A DNA stretch of 64,000 nt from Peptoniphilus asaccharolyticus DSM 20463. GTDB lineage: Bacteria > Bacillota > Clostridia > Tissierellales > Peptoniphilaceae. The notes under the pieces were generated by a model, which made no database searches, was not told where the DNA came from, and was given only the letters and a program-made list of their open reading frames with translations. The stretch spans positions 868,001 through 932,000 of the forward strand of contig NZ_FWWR01000009.1 in the NCBI RefSeq assembly GCF_900176115.1, read 5' to 3'. Shown in pieces: positions 44,781 to 54,182 of this stretch. The translations under genes were made by a program, and so were the position numbers. The first letter of the stretch is position 1. The number at the start of each line of letters is the position of its first letter.

Positions 44781-45321
44781 AATTACTAAATATACTTGCT
44801 ATCGTAGATTCCATAGCACTAGCTCCGCCACCCTCAGGAGTTGGAGGCTCATGTGCATTAAATCTATTATCACTACCATTGTTACTATCGTCTTTGAAAA
44901 GATAAGGCTTAGATTCTTTTAAAGCTTCAACCTGCTCCTTAAGTCCACTTATACCATCATCATTGAACTTTATATTTTCTTTGTTGATTAACTTCATCAA
45001 CACATCATCATCCAAAGACCCATAAGTTCTTATAGCCTCTTTTAAAGCAGTATCATTCTTTAAATTAGTAAGCGCCTTTTCATGCTCCTTAGCAGTAGCC
45101 TTCCAAGTTTCAACAGACTTTTGTATATCCTCTATATTCATATCTTTATAAGATTTAATCTCTTTATTTGCAACACTAATCTGTTCTTGAAGAGTTTTAA
45201 TCTCTTCATCCTTGGCTATAGCTTTTGCCTTTTCAGCGTTAATGTCATTACCATTTTCTGCCATAATCTTATCAATTGCATCTTTATCTAAACCTAATCC
45301 CTCTAAAAACTCTCTCTTCAT
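44779..45321 (-). CDS. Phage scaffolding protein (GP20-like)
   Basis: 180 residues. Helical, charged middle (KDEEIKTLQEQISVANKEIK, KEHEKALTNLKNDTALKEAI) and a flexible end (NAHEPPTPEGGGASAMES), the standard make-up of minor structural GP20/XkdF-type scaffolds. The stop has changed: the last T of the gene plus GA of IS30 make TGA, while the original stop was TAA. The protein is unchanged. Confidence 0.85.
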   Translation of the reverse strand: MKREFLEGLGLDKDAIDKIMAENGNDINAEKAKAIAKDEEIKTLQEQISVANKEIKSYKDMNIEDIQKSVETWKATAKEHEKALTNLKNDTALKEAIRTYGSLDDDVLMKLINKENIKFNDDGISGLKEQVEALKESKPYLFKDDSNNGSDNRFNAHEPPTPEGGGASAMESTIASIFSN

Positions 45322-45440
45322 TAACTTCCTCCTTACGTTTTTTTACGAGTGTTACAGTCTCACAGGTTGGCTAAGTTTTACGTCATTCCAAGACAATATA
45401 AAAGTGGTCACAAACTATTAATTTACAACCACTAAAAAAG

Positions 45441-45462
45441 AGAGGTTTCCCTCTCTTAAAAA
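45441..45462 (-). terminator. Terminator between the ADP-ribosyltransferase cluster and the scaffold gene
   Basis: AGAGAGG/CCTCTCT stem with a T run on the minus strand (A run at 45435-45440). A break in the late operon at this point suggests that the genes just before it are an inserted unit. Confidence 0.7.
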
Positions 45463-45474
45463 ACTTATTAAATT

Positions 45475-45570
45475 TTAATCTATATAAAATATATTTTTAA
45501 TTGACTCTTTCAATTTATTTATATCTTCTTGCGATAAAGAATATATTGTAAAATAATCATTTTTAGTCAT
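45475..45570 (-). CDS. Possible small protein
   Basis: 31 codons (MTKNDYFTIYSLSQEDINKL...), no clear ribosome-binding site. Only its place between a gene and a terminator supports it. Confidence 0.3.
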   Translation of the reverse strand: MTKNDYFTIYSLSQEDINKLKESIKNIFYID

Positions 45571-45578
45571 ATTATCAC

Positions 45579-45962
45579 TTATAAAAATCTCACCCAATTC
45601 AAAGAATCATGATCCATTTCAAATTCCCACTTTCCATTAACATTAATATTTATCGGTTCAATGTTATGAATAAAAACACGCTCAAAAATTCCATCATTTC
45701 TCTTTAAATCTAGCTCTAAAGAAAAACCATCTCCATATCTAAATGGTTCGTCCAATGGTTCAGTTATAACAATAGACACCCTATTATTAATTTTTAATGG
45801 TTCTTTGTTCCCAAGCCTAGGCACTCTATTTTCTTCTTCATACAAATGAATTTCTATATTTTCAATAAATTCAAAATCCCTTTGTCCGTCTCTTACCCTA
45901 TATAACTTAGCTTTTTTAGCTTTTAATATTCTTAATAATGTTCTTTTCATACTTTTCACCAA
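45579..45962 (-). CDS. Hypothetical protein downstream of the head-ART fusion
   Basis: 127 residues, beta-rich (VSIVITEPLDEPFRYGDGFS), no recognised family. Its start overlaps the stop of the upstream unknown gene. Together they follow the head-ADP-ribosyltransferase gene and precede a terminator. Confidence 0.5.
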   Translation of the reverse strand: MVKSMKRTLLRILKAKKAKLYRVRDGQRDFEFIENIEIHLYEEENRVPRLGNKEPLKINNRVSIVITEPLDEPFRYGDGFSLELDLKRNDGIFERVFIHNIEPININVNGKWEFEMDHDSLNWVRFL

Positions 45963-46396
45963 TTATAAAAATCTTCTTTTTTAACTTTTTCTTGCATTCT
46001 GTGCAATTCCGCATGTTCATCCATAGAGTCAGCTGGAGTACCCTCTATAAATCTTTGATATTTCTCAAAACATTCTTTAGCCGATCTAACAGAAAAATCT
46101 CTCATCTTTGTTTTTTTATTATAATGGAATCTTCTTTCAACATATTCACAATATTCATTAAAACTATATTCTCTTGGTGTATAATATTTAAGAGGCTCAA
46201 ATCTTTCTATCTTAACCTCTATTCCTTTTAATAAATCTCTAAAGTCTCCTATAGGGGCATAGTATCCATAATCTTCATAAAATATTTTATTTAATTCTAT
46301 ATCATGAGCATTTAACAATTTATTTGGACTATATTTTTTAAAAAAATTACTTGCCTCTAAATACTTTTTAAAGTCTTTTTCATCAAACTTAAACAT
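45956..46396 (-). CDS. Hypothetical protein following the head-ART gene (possible partner)
   Basis: 146 residues, charged, many aromatics (YYTPREYSFNEYCEYVERRF). Overlaps the ADP-ribosyltransferase gene by 8 bases, so the two are translationally coupled. Unknown; an immunity or targeting partner of the transferase is possible but unproven. Confidence 0.5.
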   Translation of the reverse strand: MFKFDEKDFKKYLEASNFFKKYSPNKLLNAHDIELNKIFYEDYGYYAPIGDFRDLLKGIEVKIERFEPLKYYTPREYSFNEYCEYVERRFHYNKKTKMRDFSVRSAKECFEKYQRFIEGTPADSMDEHAELHRMQEKVKKEDFYNW

Positions 46397-48047
46397 TTTT
46401 AACCTCCATAATAAGCAATGGCATAGTTCTATTATTCACTATAAGCCCCATTTCTTTTACATCAAGTATTTTAAATTCTAAATCTCTTTTTAATAAGAAT
46501 TCATATTCATCAAAATGATTACTAAAACTACTAATCATAGCTCCAATACCTTTTCCTTTTGGAACGTATATCTCAAACATAGCTTCTTTTTCACAGAAAG
46601 CTTTTTCTAAAATTATTGATGTACTTACATATCCTTTATCTATATAACTTTTACCTATAAACTCTTGTATATTACTTGTCTCAAACTTTTTATATAAGAA
46701 ATCTAAGTCACTTCCTCTATACACTGATATTTTATCTGGTAAATCAAAGTTTGATATTACATTATCTATGTTTCTTATGTGTCTTTCAATTTCACCTTTT
46801 ATCTTTCCACTTCTCAAAATGGAATTTATTGTTTCGTCCCCTCTATGCGAATAATAAGCAATACTTTCAGCTTCTTCAGCATTAACTGACCATTCAAATT
46901 CATCAAGTTTATCTTGACCATAAAATTCTACAAACTCTGAATATTTTTTAAATATAATTGTTTCAAACCCGCTTCCGAACATTTGTTTATTATTAGTATA
47001 CTCTTTTTCACTGCTTACATCAACATATTTTTCATACCATTCGCCATAGCTAAGCTTTTCTATTCTTTCAGATTTTCCAGTTTCAGGATTTCTAATCATC
47101 CTAGTTTCATCATCTATATCATCAAAATAAGGAACAGTAGTTGTTCTGCAATTAGGGTGAAAAGGTGGAGCAGTTATGCCTATTTTATAATCTTTATACT
47201 CAAATACTCTGCCATCCATATCTCTACAAATTTGACTTGTTTTTAAATCTAAAGTTGCTATTATTTCATATTTTTCAACACCTAACTTTTTATATGAATC
47301 TTGAACAGCTTTTGAATTAATAGCAGCAGTTTCAGTCATCACAAGCCTAACAGCATTATATTTAGAGGTTTCAAACTCTTTGGCAATGTTTTTTATTGAT
47401 TCATCCGGAGATGTTCCTCTTATGATATCTCTTGTTAAATTATCTTTTAAAGAATTAACAAGCTTATTGCCCCTTTCCCAAATTCTATTTGAAAATTCAT
47501 TCCCATCACTTGTCCATGGTGTTTTTAGTATAGTTTTTAGAGTACCTTTATCAATACTTTGAAAATTTGAATAACCAACTATCCTATGAAGCTCATACAA
47601 TTCATTATAATATCTCTTCTCGTAAGTCTTTCCTAAATGATTAAATAATCCTTTATCTTCCTTGGACATTAGATTTGCAACAGTCTTCTTAAGCTCTAAC
47701 TCCATAGCTTGAAGCTTTGATATCCTCACTCTGTGAGAAATGATATCTAGCTCTCTTTCTATTTCAGGAGTTATACTTCCCTTAGACTTTTTCATAAACT
47801 CATCCAGGTCCATTTTAAATAAACTCAACTCTTTGTCATTTAGCATTTTTTTAGCTTCGAATAAAGAAATACCACCTGCTTCAGCTTGTAGCTTAGTCAA
47901 GTGGTTATAAATTTTATCCTGTATTTTATTTACTTCAAAATCATAAATCTTTCGTATTCCTTTAACATATTCTTCAGACTCTCTAAACACATTCTCGTTA
48001 AGCTTTTCTATTCTTTTCTCCCAATCCATTCGCACGTGCTTCACCAC
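46389..48047 (-). CDS. Phage minor head protein fused to an ADP-ribosyltransferase domain
   Basis: 552 residues. Residues 1-330 are an SPP1-gp7-like minor head protein: NLTRDIIRGTSPDESIKNIA, RLVMTETAAINSKAVQDSYK, and the zinc-type end CRDMDGRVFEYKDY ... PPFHPNCRTTTVPYF. From about 375 a mono-ADP-ribosyltransferase domain follows, with the R-S-E set: Arg in KISVYRGSDLD, STS in DKGYVSTSIILEKAF, and E-x-E in HFDEYEFLLKRDLEFKIL. Such enzymes move ADP-ribose from NAD to proteins. A head-bound copy could be injected with the DNA, as with T4 Alt. All key residues seem present. Confidence 0.88.
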   Translation of the reverse strand: MVKHVRMDWEKRIEKLNENVFRESEEYVKGIRKIYDFEVNKIQDKIYNHLTKLQAEAGGISLFEAKKMLNDKELSLFKMDLDEFMKKSKGSITPEIERELDIISHRVRISKLQAMELELKKTVANLMSKEDKGLFNHLGKTYEKRYYNELYELHRIVGYSNFQSIDKGTLKTILKTPWTSDGNEFSNRIWERGNKLVNSLKDNLTRDIIRGTSPDESIKNIAKEFETSKYNAVRLVMTETAAINSKAVQDSYKKLGVEKYEIIATLDLKTSQICRDMDGRVFEYKDYKIGITAPPFHPNCRTTTVPYFDDIDDETRMIRNPETGKSERIEKLSYGEWYEKYVDVSSEKEYTNNKQMFGSGFETIIFKKYSEFVEFYGQDKLDEFEWSVNAEEAESIAYYSHRGDETINSILRSGKIKGEIERHIRNIDNVISNFDLPDKISVYRGSDLDFLYKKFETSNIQEFIGKSYIDKGYVSTSIILEKAFCEKEAMFEIYVPKGKGIGAMISSFSNHFDEYEFLLKRDLEFKILDVKEMGLIVNNRTMPLLIMEVKNV

Positions 48048-49464
48048 CTAAGTCGGGATAATCATCATAAAGTTTAATTTTCTCATCTCTTTCTTTTTTT
48101 ATTCGTTCCAACTCTTTATCCTTATCAGTTACAAAAGGATGATTAGAAACTAAAGTTTCATTTGATATAATTCCAATACTATTTTTAATCATCTCAACAG
48201 TAGACTCATCATTTACCATTATGTTTCGCTTGAATTTAATGTCTACTCCTTTAAAATTAACATTCTTAACTATACCTATAAATTCAAACATATAATCAAA
48301 ACTTGCTGTAAACTCTAACTCTAGTTTGTTAGCATCCAGCTCCATATCAGAATACATAGCCTTAATATTTAAAGTATTTGGGGCATTATACGACCTTTCA
48401 TTGTCTAGATATAGACTTCTGGCATTATGTGCAATAGCTTTCTTTATAAGCTCAATGATAACTTTATAATTCTCTGAATTAACCGTAACTTCAAGAGTAT
48501 CTACTCCGCCTTGACTTCCATCTGCCGTTCTAACTTTAACAGCTCTATACTGTGCTAAATTCTCTCTAAATTCCCCTAAATCCTCACCCTCATAATTTTT
48601 AAGAATTAAGATAGTATTCATAGGATTTTCAAACATATTATCAGCATAGTTGCTAAGCAGTAAATTCAATGCATCCTGTAAACACTTAACTTTTTTAATT
48701 AAAGCTAACTCATTAGGCTGCTTAAAATACACAAAAGGTAGTTTCTTGTAACTATAACTTAATCCGTTCTTTTCCAAATACGGCTCATCCGTTAAATACT
48801 CTAAATGTCCATTTTCAAAAGAATATACTCTTATCTTATCTTGAGTGTAGAAATAAACACACTCTTTCTTCTTTATTGTATTACCGTTAAATTCCTCTTT
48901 TGATACAAACAAAATGACAGCCTCTAAGCTGTCATGATTATCATCTTTCCACACAGGAATTACACTCAATGGATCTAATCTTTTAAATTTAACATCTTGT
49001 CCATCAGTAAATAAATATAGCCAACCTATTCCTGTATTAAATGAATCAGCTGCTAAATTATTCATAGTTCTCATAAACCTATTATCAATAAACTCATTTA
49101 TAAAATTTACCACTGTCTCATCATCTGAATCAATGTTTGGCTTGTCTGATAATAGATAATTGATTTTTTGGTCTACCGCACGTGCATACTGATTATCTTT
49201 TATAATAGTATTTGGTAGAGCTTTAATTCTTACTAACCTTCCGTCTTTACCTATTGTAGCCCTTATCTTTTCATCAATAGCTTGGCCATAATTGTAATAA
49301 TCTATCCCTATTTGCATTTCTTGTTTTATAATATCATGAGCTAATATATTAATCTCTACAAACTTTTTAATCTGTTCCTCTGTTAATTTACTTAAATCCA
49401 AATTCTCACCACCTAAAATCCTACTAAGTTGCCCCTCATATCTTCTGTAAGTGCATATCTGCAA
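47998..49464 (-). CDS. Phage portal protein (SPP1 gp6-like)
   Basis: Up to 488 residues. The start is uncertain: a TTG after GGTGGTGAG near 49402 (LDLSKLTEEQIKKF) is more natural than the far upstream ATG inside the terminase gene. Core motifs: AVDQKINYLLSDKPNIDSDD, FNTGIGWLYLFTDGQDVKFK, RLDPLSVIPVWKDD, SNYADNMFENPMNTILILKN. It forms the ring through which DNA enters the head. Confidence 0.88.
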   Translation of the reverse strand: MQICTYRRYEGQLSRILGGENLDLSKLTEEQIKKFVEINILAHDIIKQEMQIGIDYYNYGQAIDEKIRATIGKDGRLVRIKALPNTIIKDNQYARAVDQKINYLLSDKPNIDSDDETVVNFINEFIDNRFMRTMNNLAADSFNTGIGWLYLFTDGQDVKFKRLDPLSVIPVWKDDNHDSLEAVILFVSKEEFNGNTIKKKECVYFYTQDKIRVYSFENGHLEYLTDEPYLEKNGLSYSYKKLPFVYFKQPNELALIKKVKCLQDALNLLLSNYADNMFENPMNTILILKNYEGEDLGEFRENLAQYRAVKVRTADGSQGGVDTLEVTVNSENYKVIIELIKKAIAHNARSLYLDNERSYNAPNTLNIKAMYSDMELDANKLELEFTASFDYMFEFIGIVKNVNFKGVDIKFKRNIMVNDESTVEMIKNSIGIISNETLVSNHPFVTDKDKELERIKKERDEKIKLYDDYPDLGGEARANGLGEKNRKA

Positions 49465-50666
49465 CTGTCAATTGAATGGTTATCTTTATCTTCCAGTTTA
49501 TTTTTTGTGTTACCATCTTTATCTACTTGGTAATCTATATTTTCAAATTCTCTTGCAGTATTAGGACATCTTACAGGATCTATTATTATCTCCTCTAAAT
49601 CATCAAGCCACTTTTCACCAAATTCAACTGAACCCGGCCCCTTAGAAGCTCCGTACACTTTTAACCCATATTCCCACATCTCATCTATTGACTTTGGTTC
49701 AGCACTATCAGCAAATATTTTTGTATCATTCCAACCATTTTCTTTTATCTTAATAGCTGCATTTCTATTAGAGAGTTTAACCTCGTGTATCTCCCCAAAT
49801 ATATAAATTTTTCTTCTCATCTTGTCATAATGAAGTCTCATAAAATGCAAAGGGTCATTAGCATATCCCCAGTCAATACCTTGTCTTATATTGTCAAATG
49901 AAAGTAACTCTTTAGTGCTAATCTCTCTAAAAATTAAATTATCAAATGGCACAACACCACTCCCTATTGGCTTGCCTAAATATTCCCATTCATATTTATT
50001 TGGTTTAGTTTTTTTGATATGCTCTGCCTCATCAATAAAATCTTTTGAAATAAAAGCATTATTTAAATAGGTTGAATGGTGCACTATAGTATTGCTAGGA
50101 ATAAACTGAGTCTCATACCTTTTATTAACCCAAGACTGTTTTCTTTTAGGCGGATTATAAGAATAAAAAAACTTATATTTTAACCCATCCGCAAGTTCAG
50201 CTCTTAAAACAGAATTTTCAATCATAGATACTTCATCTTCTGTTTTAAATTCAGCAAGTTCTTCTATCCATAATCTTGCTATAGGAAACTTTGCCACCTT
50301 AATAGATTTTATCTTTGCTGGATCATCAGCACCACGAAAAATTATTGAATTGCCTCGTGGAATATAAGTTATCTTTAAAGGGCTTAAATTAAATTTAAAA
50401 TAAGGTTCAAGATTTAATATACTTATTGCCTCTTTTAACTGTTCATAGCAAGATTCTTGAAGAGTGTTTCCAACTTTTCTTACACAAAGAATAGTTATTG
50501 GATTTGCTACTATATCTAAAATGAGTTCTATGCCTATATTAGAAGATTTCCCCGAACCTCTGCCGCCTTTGAATACATATTTTAAATAGTTATTAGCTTT
50601 TATCTCTTTGTGGATACTTCTAAAATTAGGCAGTATTATTTCAGATAGTTTAATCTTCGATGTCAT
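49413..50666 (-). CDS. terL: Terminase large subunit
   Basis: 417 residues, PBSX-type. Walker A is YVFKGGRGSGKSSNIGIE (about 29-46), Walker B-like LWIEELAEF (about 130), and the nuclease part has QGIDWGYANDPLHFMRLHYD with metal-binding Asp and KIFADSAEPKSIDEMWEYG. It packages DNA and cuts it. Overlaps the small subunit by 17 bases. Confidence 0.92.
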   Translation of the reverse strand: MTSKIKLSEIILPNFRSIHKEIKANNYLKYVFKGGRGSGKSSNIGIELILDIVANPITILCVRKVGNTLQESCYEQLKEAISILNLEPYFKFNLSPLKITYIPRGNSIIFRGADDPAKIKSIKVAKFPIARLWIEELAEFKTEDEVSMIENSVLRAELADGLKYKFFYSYNPPKRKQSWVNKRYETQFIPSNTIVHHSTYLNNAFISKDFIDEAEHIKKTKPNKYEWEYLGKPIGSGVVPFDNLIFREISTKELLSFDNIRQGIDWGYANDPLHFMRLHYDKMRRKIYIFGEIHEVKLSNRNAAIKIKENGWNDTKIFADSAEPKSIDEMWEYGLKVYGASKGPGSVEFGEKWLDDLEEIIIDPVRCPNTAREFENIDYQVDKDGNTKNKLEDKDNHSIDSCRYALTEDMRGNLVGF

Positions 50667-51117
50667 CTACAATCACCACACTTTCCGCTTTGATTTCCAA
50701 TTTATCAGTCCACATACCAAACCTTTTACCTAAAAGTTCTTGAGCCTTAATACTATCCTTATTTTGAGTTGGTAGCTCGACAACCTCCGGCTTTTCTTCA
50801 ATACCTAAAAAATTCCCATTCTCATCAAAACTAGGCTTTTTAGTCATGACCACTTGATAATCAATCTCCTGCCTTCTTGCCGCCCTTGTAAGCATTCTAA
50901 GTATTTCTCTTTGGTCTGCAATAAGTTCTTCATCAAGCTCCTTCATTCTAGCCTCTATATACTCTTTCATTTCAGGGCTATTAAAAAGACGGCTTGCATT
51001 AGCACGAGCCGTCTCTCTGTTTTTAACGTTTTTATAATATTTTAAATAGCTTTCAGTCCTATTAAGAGTTTTAATATACTCATCAGCCACAAGCTTTTGT
51101 TTATCCGTTAATGCCAT
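50650..51117 (-). CDS. terS: Terminase small subunit
   Basis: 155 residues. KQKLVADEYIKTLNRTESYL, ETARANASRLFNSPEMKEYI and EELIADQREILRMLTRAARR match terminase small subunits of the XtmA type, which recognise the packaging site. AGGACGGTG before the ATG. IS30 copy 6 lies 30 bases upstream and probably separates it from its promoter. Confidence 0.9.
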   Translation of the reverse strand: MALTDKQKLVADEYIKTLNRTESYLKYYKNVKNRETARANASRLFNSPEMKEYIEARMKELDEELIADQREILRMLTRAARRQEIDYQVVMTKKPSFDENGNFLGIEEKPEVVELPTQNKDSIKAQELLGKRFGMWTDKLEIKAESVVIVDDIED

Positions 51118-51146
51118 GCTTCACCGTCCTTTCTATTTTTACATAA

Positions 51147-52264
51147 GATAATTTATCATAACAAGTGCAACATAAATAAACTCATAGCTAATCAGCTGTG
51201 TTAATATGTAAGTGACCAAACAAAACATATTAAAAGGAGTGATTAACTATGAGCTATAACCATCTTACCATAGAAGAAAGATCTTGTATTTACCAATTTT
51301 TAAATTTAGGAATGAGTATAAGGAAAATTGCACAAGCACTTAAAAGGTCACCTAGTACAATATCTAGAGAAATTAAAAGAAATTCATCTAAGATAAAAGT
51401 TAGTAGGGGAAGTTACACTAAGTACTTTCCGATAAAGGCAAATGATAAATATATTGATAGAAGAAAAGACTGCCATAGAAAAAGTAAATTTTCTAAAGAT
51501 GTTATTGATTATTTAACTGTAAAGATTAACGAACATTGGTCCCCTGAACAAATATCAAATAGAAACACAAATGAGATTCATGAATTACCATCTACATCAA
51601 CGATATATAGAATGATACGCGCCAAAAAGCTGCCAAAAACTAGTATGAAAAATTTGAGAAGAAAAGCTAAATTTAAAAGGCCAGCAGAAAAAAGAGGAAA
51701 ATTCAATGATAAAGGTAGAACAATTAAGAAAAGACCTAAAGAGATATACAGAAGGCAAGAATTAGGCCACTGGGAAGCAGATACAGTGGAATCAGGCAGA
51801 TTAGATCATAAAAGGAAAAGTAGATGTTGTTTCGTAACTTTAGCAAGAAAGAAAATCTAGATATTATATAGCAATCCTAGTTAGAAAATAGAAAGTCGGA
51901 AAGCGTAACACCAGCAATAATAAATGCATTAAAAGATTATCCAAAAGAATTAGTAAAAACAATAACCTTTGATAGAGGTAAAGAATTTTCAGAATTTGAG
52001 AAAATAGAAAAAGAATTAGGATGCAAAACTTATTTTTGTGATCCCTATTGTGCATGGCAAAAAGGTACAAATGAAAATAGTAACGGACTTTTGAGGGAGT
52101 TTTATCCTAAGGGTATGGATTTATCAGAAGTGAATATTGATGAATTAAATTATAACTTAAGTTTAATGAATAATAGACCTAGAAAATGTATAAAATATAA
52201 AACACCTAAAGAAGAACTTTTTGGTCTCTTACCATAGGTGTTGCATTTGATTTGACAATTCGTC
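51147..52264 (+). mobile_element. IS30-family element, copy 6 (1118 bp)
   Basis: Ends as in the other copies, with the duplication ATAA (51143-51146, 52265-52268). Inserted directly upstream of the terminase operon. Confidence 0.94.
51249..52237 (+). pseudogene. IS30 transposase, frameshifted copy
   Basis: An extra A near 51845 (TTAGCAAGAAAG instead of TTAGCAGAAAG) and another near 51884 (CTAGTTAGAAAA instead of CTAGTTGAAAA) break the DDE core after residue 199. One substitution, MIRAKK for MIHAKK, is also seen. Confidence 0.85.
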
Positions 52265-52392
52265 ATAACAAAAAAGAACCTCTTTGCCAAGGTCCTTCAA
52301 TGTCTAAATTAAATTGAGGTTAAAATGAATACATATTTCTACTCTACAAGTATAGCACGGTTAAATCGCACAAACCGCACAAAGTTTAAAAT

Positions 52393-52836
52393 TTATCTTA
52401 AAGCTATCTCTTGAATAGCCTCAGTTAAAACTTTTGAAAAATTTAAATTTAGTCTATTCCCAATATCATTAGACCACTTAGGAATATTAAGTGTTTTCTT
52501 TACTAACTTTTGACTTTCAAAATACTTTTCAATATCTACACAAACCATTGATACAAATGACTGTTCTAAATCATAAAACCCATCAAATTCTTTATCATCT
52601 TTAAAAGGGAAATCATCAATAAGAGATAGTTTATTCATATCAGTCCTTTTCGGAAGTTTTTCACCACTCTCAACAATATCTGCTATAACTATACCAAGAT
52701 AATCGCTCGCCATAAATAAAGCATCTTCAATAGTCTCCCCTTGCGTGCCAGTGCCACCCAAATCTGGGAAATATACAAAATAAGAATTATCTTCACTAGG
52801 ACTATAATAAAATAGTGCCGGATAACTAACTAACAT
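52393..52836 (-). CDS. hicB: HicB-family antitoxin
   Basis: 147 residues. RNase-H-like N-terminus YFVYFPDLGGTGTQGETIED then ALFMASDYLGIVIADIVESG, and a C-terminal RHH-like DNA-binding part (PKWSNDIGNRLNLNFSKVLT). It neutralises HicA and represses the operon. Follows hicA by 35 bases. Confidence 0.9.
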   Translation of the reverse strand: MLVSYPALFYYSPSEDNSYFVYFPDLGGTGTQGETIEDALFMASDYLGIVIADIVESGEKLPKRTDMNKLSLIDDFPFKDDKEFDGFYDLEQSFVSMVCVDIEKYFESQKLVKKTLNIPKWSNDIGNRLNLNFSKVLTEAIQEIALR

Positions 52837-52871
52837 AAAATACCTCTCTTTCTACCCTAAAGAGCATAGGG

Positions 52872-53057
52872 CTATCTAAGCCCTGCCTCTTTAAGTATTC
52901 CTTTTTCAGTTCCTTTTTTAAGTTCACCTTTAGGAATAATAATTGGTCTTGTTAAACCTTGTTTTGTCATCTTCACATGAGAGCCTTTACCCCCATCAGA
53001 TTCAACAAATCCATGTTTTTTTAATAACTTGACCATTTCTTGTTGTGTCATTGGCAT
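52872..53057 (-). CDS. hicA: HicA-family toxin
   Basis: 61 residues from MPMTQQEMVKLLKKHGFVES, with AGGAGG 8 bases before that ATG. A dsRBD-like fold with the catalytic His in KGSHVKMTKQG and the end PIIIPKGELKKGTEKGILKE. Cuts mRNA. Intact. Confidence 0.92.
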   Translation of the reverse strand: MPMTQQEMVKLLKKHGFVESDGGKGSHVKMTKQGLTRPIIIPKGELKKGTEKGILKEAGLR

Positions 53058-53080
53058 GCGCACTACCTCCTGACAAACGT

Positions 53081-53109
53081 ATATTACTACGTATCTATGC
53101 GTATGTCAA
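53081..53109 (-). promoter_or_regulatory. hicAB promoter with repeated TACG motifs
   Basis: TTGACA (53109-53104), 17 bases, TAATAT (53086-53081) on the minus strand. The spacer carries TACGCATAGATACGTAG, with repeated TACG half-sites continuing past the -10, a plausible HicB operator. Confidence 0.8.
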
Positions 53110-53117
53110 GTATTTTG

Positions 53118-53522
53118 TTATTTGTTTAAATATCTATCATGTACCATTCTAGAGTAGCTCTCAGATGTACTACCTAAATAGCTGCTTATCCTTAACCAAC
53201 TCCAGCCTTCCACGTATCTCAATCTAAATACTATCCTAACCCTACTATCTTCAATATTATTTATAAAATCCTCTATCTCTAAACGCAAATCAAAAGCTCT
53301 CTGCCACTGTGTATTTAAACACTCTCTAATTAACTTTTCTCTTTCAGTAAGCTCTCTCATGCCAACAATCGGTAAGTTCATTGCTTGGTAAGGGAACTCC
53401 GTGTTAGATGCCTGCACCTTATCTACTACAATCTCTGTCTTATTTAGTTTTTTATTTTCTAACTCTAAAATTCTAAGTTCTCTTTTCAAATCTCTATAAC
53501 GTGAAAGCAAATCCTTATCCAT
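53118..53522 (-). CDS. Sigma-like late transcription regulator
   Basis: 134 residues from ATG 53522 behind GGGAGG; a TTG lies one codon upstream. N-terminal coiled coil (YRDLKRELRILELENKKLNK) and a C-terminal region-4-like helix-turn-helix (RIVFRLRYVEGWSWLRISSY then TSESYSRMVHDRYL). Position before hicAB and terminase fits the phage late activator (Xpf-like). Confidence 0.75.
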   Translation of the reverse strand: MDKDLLSRYRDLKRELRILELENKKLNKTEIVVDKVQASNTEFPYQAMNLPIVGMRELTEREKLIRECLNTQWQRAFDLRLEIEDFINNIEDSRVRIVFRLRYVEGWSWLRISSYLGSTSESYSRMVHDRYLNK

Positions 53523-53582
53523 CAATTCCCTCCCATATGTATTTACAGCTTAAAACCCCTTTGATATACAAAGAGGCAAATT

Positions 53583-53732
53583 TTAATATTCTATTTTTAA
53601 AAACTTGTAATGTTTTTCTGCATAAATAAATTCATCATCATACTCAACCTTGTATCCCGCTCGTTCAAGTTGACTTATTAACCTTACTCTTTCCTTAAAA
53701 GTTGAATATGGAATAACTAATACTTTAATCAT
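53583..53732 (-). CDS. Small phage protein
   Basis: 49 residues (MIKVLVIPYSTFKERVRLIS, QLERAGYKVEYDDEF). Glutaredoxin- or resolvase-like beta-alpha start, no certain family. In the early-gene series of small ORFs. Confidence 0.45.
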   Translation of the reverse strand: MIKVLVIPYSTFKERVRLISQLERAGYKVEYDDEFIYAEKHYKFLKIEY

Positions 53733-53738
53733 GTCTTA

Positions 53739-53882
53739 TCACATGTCTTGCATCATTATATAAATTTTGTCTATGCCTTCCTCTACGTCATAAATTTCTA
53801 AAACATCTCTATAATCGTCACCATATATTTCACAATCATCATCATATTGATTTAATATTTCTATTAGTTCTTTTACTTTCAT
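53739..53882 (-). CDS. Small acidic phage protein
   Basis: 47 residues (MKVKELIEILNQYDDDCEIY), strongly acidic, similar in style to small phage proteins that start MKVKELIE.L..YD. Function unknown. Confidence 0.5.
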   Translation of the reverse strand: MKVKELIEILNQYDDDCEIYGDDYRDVLEIYDVEEGIDKIYIMMQDM

Positions 53883-54005
53883 TTACTCAACTCCTACTCC
53901 GTTCTACTCAACTCTTTTGTGATTATTCAATTTATATTCGCTATTTTTCTTTAATAAATTCATTTTTTCGACTTTTTTTGATTTATATGCGTAAAATAGT
54001 TAGCA

Positions 54006-54182
54006 TTAGTTAGCATTTCCTATTTCTTCTAAATCTCTTTCGTACTCTCTTTTTAATCTAGTTAGTATATATCTATCTTCTTGACTTCTATTTTCTTCAG
54101 AAAGTAATTTATTAATTTGCTCTATCTCACTCTCTAAAAAATTAGATGCATAATTTAATAGTTTTGACTCACTTATCATCAT
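54006..54182 (-). CDS. Small coiled-coil phage protein
   Basis: 58 residues, mostly helix (NFLESEIEQINKLLSEENRS). Its start overlaps the stop of the next gene upstream. Unknown. Confidence 0.45.
   Translation of the reverse strand: MMISESKLLNYASNFLESEIEQINKLLSEENRSQEDRYILTRLKREYERDLEEIGNAN

Noticed and set aside
44699..44905. A 68-residue plus-strand gene spanning the IS30 end
   Set aside because: It crosses the IS border and lies antisense to the scaffold gene.
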